Of a DNA stretch of 10,867 nucleotides, positions 6,685 to 10,867 are shown one piece after another. Every line of letters starts with the position of its first letter. Position 1 is the stretch's first letter. A model generated the notes under the pieces. It saw only the letters and a list, made by a program, of their open reading frames with translations. It was not told the DNA's origin and ran no database searches. Position numbers and translations under genes: made by a program. Location: NCBI GenBank assembly GCA_026997055.1, contig JALWJU010000499.1, forward strand, positions 1 through 10,867, written 5' to 3'. The stretch is from Paracoccaceae bacterium (GTDB lineage Bacteria > Pseudomonadota > Alphaproteobacteria > Rhodobacterales > Rhodobacteraceae).

Positions 6685-7992
6685 TCAGCGCTTGATATTG
6701 GTGGTCTCCTGCAGCATTTCATCCACGGTCTGGATCACCTTGGCGTTCGAGGAATAGGCTCGCTGGGTCTGGATCAGATTGGTCAGTTCCCCGGCCACAT
6801 CGGTGGTCGAGCCCTCTCGGGCGAAACCCACCACCTCACCCGTCGGCCCGTCGCCGGCATCCCACAGAAAGAACGAACCCGATTGCGGCGAAACCTGATA
6901 GGCCTGGTTGGACAGCGACAGCAGACCGTTCGGATTGGGGACATCTACCAGGGGAATCTGATATATCGTGCGGGTGAACCCCGTGTCATAGGTAGCGGTA
7001 ATGTAGCCTTGGGCATCTATCTCGACCGCCGTCAGGTTGCCCACAGGCGATCCGTCCTTGGTGATCGAGGTAGGTGCGAAGGAATCGGAAAGCTGGGTGA
7101 GCCCGTTCGGGTCGCCGATCTTGCCGATGGTCATTGCCAGGGGTCCGCCGGCCACGGTCAGCGAGAGCTCTCCGGTCGTCGAATCATATGCTCCGCCGGA
7201 GACCACCGTTACCGAAGACAGGGTGCCGCCATTGGTACGGCTGTCGTCGAATACCAGTGTATATTCCCCGATTGTCGCGCCATTGGAAGCGGAATCCTTG
7301 ATCACCATGGTCCAGGTATTGGAAGAGCCGGTGGCAGGCACCGTCGGCGTGAATTCGATGTCAAGGGATTCGGACGTGCCGAGATTGCCGAAATACTCGA
7401 CCGAGAGCGGCAGGGTATCGCCGCTCGCGCCGGCTTCGGTATCCACGGCCGGAAGATTGACCCCGAGATTCATCTCCGTGGTCGGGTCGCCGGCCGTCTG
7501 GTTGGCATTGATCACCACCGGTTCGAGATCGGCAACCGTATCACGCGCGAAGGTCGGCACGCTCCCGTCCGCATCCGCGGGCACGCCCAGCAGGACGAGG
7601 CCGCTGTCAGTCATCAGCACGCCATTGGAATCGGTGCGGAACGAGCCGGTCGTGGTCATCATCATCGGCTTGTCGCCGCTGGTCGTGCCCAGCGATACCG
7701 CAGTCGTCACCGGCAACATTCCCCGCCCGCCAATGGCGATATCCATGGCATTGGACGTAGCCACCAGGGGGCCGTGTTCGTCGATCAGGCGGCTGGCCGA
7801 GGCGCGGACGCCACCGGCGGAATACTGTCCGGCCCCGGATGCGCTGGAGATCACGAGGCTCTGGAAGTCGGCACTGGCCCGCTTGTAGCCGAAGGTTCCG
7901 GAATTGGCGATGTTGTCGGAAATGGTCGCAAGGCGGGTCGCATTTGCATTCAGTCCGGCAACGCCGGCACTCAGGGCGGAGGATATGGTCAT
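6685..7992 (-). CDS. flgE: Flagellar hook protein FlgE
   Basis: Encodes 435 residues. FlgE polymerises into the hook, the universal joint between rod and filament. The N-terminus MTISSALSAGVAGLNANATR with LATISDNIANSGTFGYKR (about 21-38) is the axial-protein motif; the C-terminus ends LIQTQRAYSSNAKVIQTVDEMLQ. The middle is rich in Gly, Thr and Ser, as in the exposed hook domains, and carries DAQGYITATYDTGFTRTIYQIPLV, a typical FlgE stretch. A longer in-frame start at 8058 is possible but adds 22 basic residues not seen in the family and would overlap the CtrA-like box; the ATG at 7992 with AAAGG 7 nt upstream is preferred. It is the first gene of flgE-flgK-flgL-flgI. Confidence 0.95.
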   Translation of the reverse strand: MTISSALSAGVAGLNANATRLATISDNIANSGTFGYKRASADFQSLVISSASGAGQYSAGGVRASASRLIDEHGPLVATSNAMDIAIGGRGMLPVTTAVSLGTTSGDKPMMMTTTGSFRTDSNGVLMTDSGLVLLGVPADADGSVPTFARDTVADLEPVVINANQTAGDPTTEMNLGVNLPAVDTEAGASGDTLPLSVEYFGNLGTSESLDIEFTPTVPATGSSNTWTMVIKDSASNGATIGEYTLVFDDSRTNGGTLSSVTVVSGGAYDSTTGELSLTVAGGPLAMTIGKIGDPNGLTQLSDSFAPTSITKDGSPVGNLTAVEIDAQGYITATYDTGFTRTIYQIPLVDVPNPNGLLSLSNQAYQVSPQSGSFFLWDAGDGPTGEVVGFAREGSTTDVAGELTNLIQTQRAYSSNAKVIQTVDEMLQETTNIKR

Positions 7993-8029
7993 GGTGCGCC
8001 TTTCTGCTGCATCATTTCTGTCCGTCAGA

Positions 8030-8046
8030 AGGCTTACACGAAGCCT
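8030..8046. repeat. Short inverted repeat in the flgE leader
   Basis: AGGCTT (8030-8035) and AAGCCT (8041-8046) flank ACACG. It lies 38-54 bp before the flgE start and just downstream of the CtrA-like box, so it falls in the core promoter or the start of the mRNA leader. It could be an operator or a small leader hairpin. Confidence 0.35.
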
Positions 8047-8047
8047 C

Positions 8048-8062
8048 TTAACAGGCACCTAA
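8048..8062 (-). promoter_or_regulatory. CtrA-like box upstream of flgE
   Basis: Minus-strand TTAGGTGCCTGTTAA fits TTAA-N7-TTAA at 7 of 8 positions. It lies 56-70 bp before the flgE ATG, in the 103-bp motB-flgE gap, and suggests that flgE-flgK-flgL-flgI has its own CtrA-controlled promoter besides any readthrough from motB. CtrA control of flagellar genes is known in Caulobacter and in Rhodobacterales. A weak TGTAAG at 8034-8039 on the minus strand could be the -10. Confidence 0.55.
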
Positions 8063-8064
8063 CA

Positions 8065-8078
8065 GATAAAATCTTATC
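8065..8078. repeat. AT-rich inverted repeat beside the CtrA-like box
   Basis: GATAA (8065-8069) and TTATC (8074-8078) flank AATC. It starts two bases from the CtrA-like box, on its upstream side relative to flgE. It may be a second regulator site or a remnant of a weak motB terminator; it has no T tract. Confidence 0.35.
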
Positions 8079-8095
8079 CTTTTGGCGCGGATTCC

Positions 8096-8932
8096 TCACA
8101 GATCCGAGCGCAGCAGTACCAGGACGATGCGGTTGTTGCGCGTGGCCATCGGATTGGCCGTGACCGGCTCGCGATCGGCAAAGCCCGTCACCCGCTGCAC
8201 CCGCTCCCCGTCCAGACCGGCATCTTCGAGCAGCCGGCGCGTGGCATCGGCCCGGGCAGCGGAAAGCTCCCAGGTCGGGTTTCGGGCCACGACCACCGGC
8301 TGCGCCTGCACATGTCCGGCAATCGCGATCCTGTTCGTCACCAGGCCGAATACCTCGGCCATCATCAGCATCAGCTCCCGCATGACCGGCCGCGGCAGGT
8401 CGCTTCCCTCCTGAAAGAGCGGGTCGCCCTCGATATCGAACAGTTCGATCACCAGCCCCTCATCGGTCACCCTGGTGACGATGTGGCGCAGCACGTCGTC
8501 GCTGACCATGCTCTCCCCGGAAGCGCCAGTCAGCATCTCCTCGAGCGCCTGCAACTGCTCGGTCTCCGCTTCCCGGCTCTCGGCGCTTTCGGCTCGCTCG
8601 CCCGCCTCGCCGGAAGCCCCGGGCACTTCGGGCATCCCGCCCATGCCGTTACGCGCGAGCGTCTCTTCGGTAAAGACCGAGTCCCCGCCGAAGGAGCCGT
8701 CGCCGCCACCCGATATACGATTCACCGGAATGGTCGGCGAAAAGTAATCGGCGATGCCCTTGCGCTGCTTTTCCGTGGTCGCATTGAGCAGCCACATCAG
8801 CAGAAAGAACGCCATCATCGCGGTCACGAAGTCGGCATAGGCCACCTTCCAGGCACCGCCATGGTGGCCGCCGCCCTGGACCTTCTTCACCTTCTTGATA
8901 ATGACGGTCGGCGCGTTTGATTGCGCAGTCAT
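8096..8932 (-). CDS. motB: Flagellar stator protein MotB
   Basis: Encodes 278 residues. MotB, with MotA, forms the ion-conducting stator and anchors it to peptidoglycan. After a basic, Gly/His-rich cytoplasmic start, AWKVAYADFVTAMMAFFLLMWLL (27-49) is the single membrane helix; Asp34 matches the proton-binding Asp32 of E. coli MotB. A plug and Glu-rich linker follow (about 55-140), then an OmpA-like domain at about 155-275. In that domain the usual GHTD is GHVQ (206-209), so the peptidoglycan-binding Asp is Gln, whereas the partner Arg is kept (R227 in ELSAARA). The ATG at 8932 is chosen over one 13 codons upstream because GAGG lies 7 nt before it and the family starts here. No motA is adjacent. 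Confidence 0.93.
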   Translation of the reverse strand: MTAQSNAPTVIIKKVKKVQGGGHHGGAWKVAYADFVTAMMAFFLLMWLLNATTEKQRKGIADYFSPTIPVNRISGGGDGSFGGDSVFTEETLARNGMGGMPEVPGASGEAGERAESAESREAETEQLQALEEMLTGASGESMVSDDVLRHIVTRVTDEGLVIELFDIEGDPLFQEGSDLPRPVMRELMLMMAEVFGLVTNRIAIAGHVQAQPVVVARNPTWELSAARADATRRLLEDAGLDGERVQRVTGFADREPVTANPMATRNNRIVLVLLRSDL

Positions 8933-8946
8933 CCCACCACCTCTCT

Positions 8947-8983
8947 GTTCACCCGGGATCAGGTGTAGCACAGGGCCGTGAAC
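8947..8983. repeat. Spaced inverted repeat upstream of motB
   Basis: GTTCAC (8947-8952) and GTGAAC (8978-8983) are separated by 25 bp and lie 15-51 bp before the motB start. Further out, TTAACC at 8990-8995 and TTAA at 9012-9015 are two helical turns apart and could be a degenerate CtrA site. The signal is weak. The rest of 8933-9045 shows no gene. Confidence 0.25.
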
Positions 8984-9045
8984 GGATACTTAACCTTTCA
9001 AATTATCGGAATTAAAGCGCGCCGCCCCGAAGCCCCCGGCCCGCA

Positions 9046-9423
9046 TCACTCCGGATATACGCGCCGACATTCGGCGATCCGGACCTCGGCCGCCCTGCGC
9101 GCCGCCGGCAGGGCCGCGCGCAGGCGCGCAAGCCTGGCCCGCTCCTCGCCAAGATCAATGCTCACCGGCGTCTCCTGGATCCGGGTGGCATTCCGCTCGC
9201 ACTGATAGGCCTCCCCGGCATCGGTATGGCAGATCGCGGCATAGGTATAGGGCACCACCTGGCGGTGAATCGCATAACCGCGGTCGATATTGCCCCTGGC
9301 GGTGTCGATACGCGCCTGGAGGGTGCGCAATTCCTTCTGCGCGTCGTATATGCAGGCCTCCTGCGGGGTGGTGCAGGCGGCCAGAAGGACAAGAACGGCG
9401 GCAGGTGCAATGCGAAGAAACAT
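9046..9423 (-). CDS. Small cysteine-containing lipoprotein, function unknown
   Basis: Encodes 125 residues. A signal peptide with lipobox LAAC places the lipidated cysteine at 17, with Thr at +2. The mature protein has four more cysteines (24, 65, 75, 119), enough for two disulfides in the periplasm, a stretch RGNIDRGYAIHRQ (43-55), and a helical Arg/Ala-rich C-terminal third (about 93-121). I recall short Rhodobacterales lipoproteins with a similar NxxRGYA pattern, sometimes wrongly annotated as excinuclease subunit B; nothing here supports DNA repair. The ATG has AAGGA about 7 nt upstream. It lies 113 bp before motB on the same strand, so cotranscription with motB is possible. Confidence 0.75.
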   Translation of the reverse strand: MFLRIAPAAVLVLLAACTTPQEACIYDAQKELRTLQARIDTARGNIDRGYAIHRQVVPYTYAAICHTDAGEAYQCERNATRIQETPVSIDLGEERARLARLRAALPAARRAAEVRIAECRRVYPE

Positions 9424-9455
9424 CCCGGCATCCTTTGCATGTCATCAATGAATAT

Positions 9456-9487
9456 CTGTCGAGAAACGGGCCTTCGCCCACCGACAG
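9456..9487. repeat. Nested hairpin in the divergent promoter region
   Basis: CTGTCG (9456-9461) pairs with CGACAG (9482-9487), and inside it GGGC (9468-9471) pairs with GCCC (9476-9479) around CTTC. It lies 33-64 bp before the minus-strand lipoprotein start, between that gene and the rhodanese-like gene, and could be an operator or leader structure. Confidence 0.35.
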
Positions 9488-9514
9488 CATTTCACATCCC
9501 GCAGCCCTTTACAA

Positions 9515-9547
9515 TGGCGCGGCACTGGCGCGACAATGGCGCCGACC
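9515..9547 (+). promoter_or_regulatory. Three 11-bp phased repeats, possible promoter of the rhodanese-like gene
   Basis: TGGCGCGGCAC, TGGCGCGACAA and TGGCGCCGACC follow one another with an exact 11-bp period, about one DNA turn, 96-128 bp before the rhodanese-like ATG. Two readings are possible. TTTACA (9508-9513) and GACAAT (9532-9537) with an 18-bp spacer resemble a sigma-70 promoter. TGGCGCGACAATGGC (9526-9540) keeps the -24 GG and -12 GC of a sigma-54 promoter at the right distance. Neither is secure. Confidence 0.3.
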
Positions 9548-9642
9548 GCGGCAAGCCGGCAACCAAGCCGACAACGACGCCCTGGCAAACCGGCGGGCCA
9601 TGCCCGAAGGAAAACCCGAACGAAACCGAAAGAGGAGAAGAC

Positions 9643-10260
9643 ATGCGAATCCCCGGAGCCCTCACCACCCTGCTCGGCCTCTTTGCCCTGCTCGCCTTGC
9701 CGCTCTTCCCGGTCCCGGCCACGGCCGGAGAAACCGTGCATATCCGCCCCGACCTGCCCTCCGTCACGGTCCAGACGCCGCAGGGCCCGGTGACGATCGC
9801 CCGCAACCCCGATACCAGCGCCACGCTCACCGGCGAATGGGCGCGCATCAGCCGTCCCTGCCCGCCCTTCTGCATCCAGCCGATCAGCCCGGCCGAGGGC
9901 GTGCGCACCATCGGCGAACTGGAAGTGCTCGAAATCCTGCAGGACCCCGAGGCCGTGCTCGTCGACAGCCGCACCCTGAAATGGTACACGGACGGCACCA
10001 TCCCCGGTGCCGTGTCGATCCCCTGGAGCGAGATCGCCGACCGGCTGGACGAACTGGGCTGCGAAGCCGATTTCGACGGCTGGGACTGCGCGGGAGCCAG
10101 ACCCGTTGCCCTGTTCTGCAACGGCATGTGGTGCGGCCAGAGCCCTACCGCGATCCGCGCCATGATCGCCGCCGGCTACCCGGCCGACAGGATCAGCTAC
10201 TACCGAGGCGGAATGCAGGACTGGCGGATACTCGGCCTGACCGTGGTACCGGGGCAATAA
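9643..10260 (+). CDS. Exported rhodanese-like protein
   Basis: Encodes 205 residues. Residues 1-28 are a Sec signal peptide with probable cleavage ATA-GE, so it should act in the periplasm. A short N-terminal part with CPPFCIQP (73-80) precedes a rhodanese fold at about 88-203: VLVDSRTLKWYTDGTIPGAVSIPW (106-128), the active-site loop FCNGMWCGQS (158-167) with probable catalytic Cys159, and the final YYRGGMQDWRILGL. Rhodaneses carry a persulfide on this cysteine and move sulfane sulfur; here the acceptor is unknown. Six cysteines sit in pairs (73/77, 140/149, 159/164), unusual for a simple rhodanese. The ATG is chosen for AGAGGAG 5 nt upstream and because the signal peptide starts there. It is transcribed alone and faces rplY. 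Confidence 0.85.
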   Translation: MRIPGALTTLLGLFALLALPLFPVPATAGETVHIRPDLPSVTVQTPQGPVTIARNPDTSATLTGEWARISRPCPPFCIQPISPAEGVRTIGELEVLEILQDPEAVLVDSRTLKWYTDGTIPGAVSIPWSEIADRLDELGCEADFDGWDCAGARPVALFCNGMWCGQSPTAIRAMIAAGYPADRISYYRGGMQDWRILGLTVVPGQ

Positions 10261-10316
10261 AGCCCCGCACCCGGCTTTCGCTTCCCGGATCGCATCCTGA
10301 CCCGGACACATTCCGG

Positions 10317-10343
10317 GCAGACAACGGGCAGACAAGCAGACAA
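10317..10343. repeat. Three copies of GCAGACAA
   Basis: GCAGACAA occurs at 10317-10324, 10328-10335 and 10336-10343, in the convergent gap between the rhodanese-like gene and rplY, directly beside the terminator hairpin. On the minus strand it gives the T-containing tract that follows the hairpin. It may be slippage-derived. Confidence 0.4.
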
Positions 10344-10344
10344 A

Positions 10345-10364
10345 CGGGGCCCGGAAGGGCCCCG
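10345..10364 (-). terminator. Terminator hairpin between rhodanese-like gene and rplY
   Basis: CGGGGCCC (10345-10352) and GGGCCCCG (10357-10364) pair perfectly over GGAA. On the minus strand the stem is followed by TTTGTCTG, so it most likely ends the rplY transcript, 41 bp past its stop. On the plus strand no T tract follows, but the strong stem could still serve the convergent gene. Confidence 0.65.
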
Positions 10365-10404
10365 CTCAATTCGCCGGTTCACCGGAAAGCAAGCAAAGGA
10401 AGCG

Positions 10405-10867
10405 CTATTCTTCCACGCCTTCCTCGGCGCTTTCCTCGCCGCCTTCGCCTTCTTCTTCATCCGAGGCACGCAGCGCCGACGGGGCCGAGATATTGGCCAC
10501 CACGAAATCGCGCTCGATGGTCAGGCGCGCGCCTTCGGGCAGGGTGATGTCGGAAGCGTGGATCACGTCGCCCACTTCCAGCCCCTCGAGGTTCACGGTC
10601 AGGTGATCCGGGATGTCGCCGGCGGTCACTTCCAGCTCCACTTCCGGGCGCACCACGGTGAGCACGCCGCCCTTCTTCAGGCCGGGGCAGGCATCTTCGC
10701 CCTCGAAATTCACATGGATATAGAGCCGCACCTTCGAGGTCCGGCGCAGGCGCATCAGGTCCACATGAGTCGGCAGGTCCTTGACCACATCGCGCTGCAC
10801 GGAGCGGCAGATCACCCGCACGTCTTCATGGCCCTCGACCTTGAGATTGAACAGGGTCGAAAGGAAG
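10405..10867 (-). CDS. rplY: 50S ribosomal protein L25/CTC, 3' part
   Basis: The visible 153 codons are the C-terminal part; the start lies beyond the right edge. L25 of the long CTC type binds 5S rRNA in the large subunit. At the edge the frame reads FLSTLFNLKVEGHED and then VRVICRSVQRDVVKDLPTHVDLMRL, the end of the 5S-binding domain, followed by the C-terminal beta-domain with GVLTVVRPEVELEVTAGDIP and VGDVIHASDI. The chain ends in a Glu/Gly-rich acidic tail (DEEEGEGGEESAEEGVEE), common in alphaproteobacterial members. A GTG within the fragment could be mistaken for a start, but the frame stays open to the window edge with family sequence. Confidence 0.95.
   Translation of the reverse strand, partial: FLSTLFNLKVEGHEDVRVICRSVQRDVVKDLPTHVDLMRLRRTSKVRLYIHVNFEGEDACPGLKKGGVLTVVRPEVELEVTAGDIPDHLTVNLEGLEVGDVIHASDITLPEGARLTIERDFVVANISAPSALRASDEEEGEGGEESAEEGVEE

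Noticed and set aside
9003..9009. Sigma-28-like -10 (CCGATAA on the minus strand) upstream of motB
   Set aside because: No TAAA-type -35 lies at the expected distance upstream, so the match is probably chance.
9226..9642. Long N-terminal extension of the rhodanese-like frame
   Set aside because: It runs antisense over the lipoprotein gene and through low-complexity sequence; a signal peptide and strong ribosome site mark the ATG at 9643.

Overview
The window looks like chromosome from a GC-rich alphaproteobacterium, most likely of the order Rhodobacterales. This rests on the flagellar run motB-flgE-flgK-flgL-flgI, on the Rhodobacterales-type FlgL and 435-residue FlgE, on an L25/CTC ribosomal protein with an acidic tail, and on CtrA-like TTAA-N7-TTAA boxes. 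It is a protein-memory judgement; no search was run.

Layout from left to right. 1-132: perfect hairpin and GC palindrome, with possibly the tail of an upstream gene. 133-555 (-): small unknown lipoprotein with a TTG start. 556-916: 361-bp divergent intergenic region with a CtrA-like box near the lipoprotein gene and an ATTC-N8-GAAT palindrome just before the next gene. 917-2122 (+): ten-helix inner-membrane protein resembling the TsoY family, closed by a clear intrinsic terminator. 2254-2862 (+): cobO, corrinoid adenosyltransferase. 2863-3062: convergent gap with a terminator for the flagellar operon. 3063-7992 (-): flgE, flgK, flgL, flgI, tightly packed (27-bp gap, 8-bp gap, 4-bp overlap). 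8096-8932 (-): motB. 9046-9423 (-): small Cys-containing lipoprotein. 9643-10260 (+): exported rhodanese-like protein. 10405-10867 (-): 3' part of rplY, cut by the window edge.

The flagellar genes make the hook (FlgE), hook-filament junction (FlgK, FlgL), P ring (FlgI) and the peptidoglycan-anchored stator subunit (MotB). A CtrA-like box lies between motB and flgE and fits cell-cycle or CtrA control of an flgEKLI transcript. No motA is present.

The observation most worth following is the exact match, 21 bp before the TsoY-like gene, to the ATTC-N8-GAAT operator reported for the persulfide-responsive repressors SqrR/BigR. With the single cysteine of that membrane protein, it suggests a sulfur-related (sulfide, persulfide or thiosulfate) membrane function. 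The rhodanese-like protein at the other end of the window may also act on sulfur, but there is no sequence evidence that the two are linked. I found no tRNA, rRNA, insertion sequence, CRISPR array or prophage signal.
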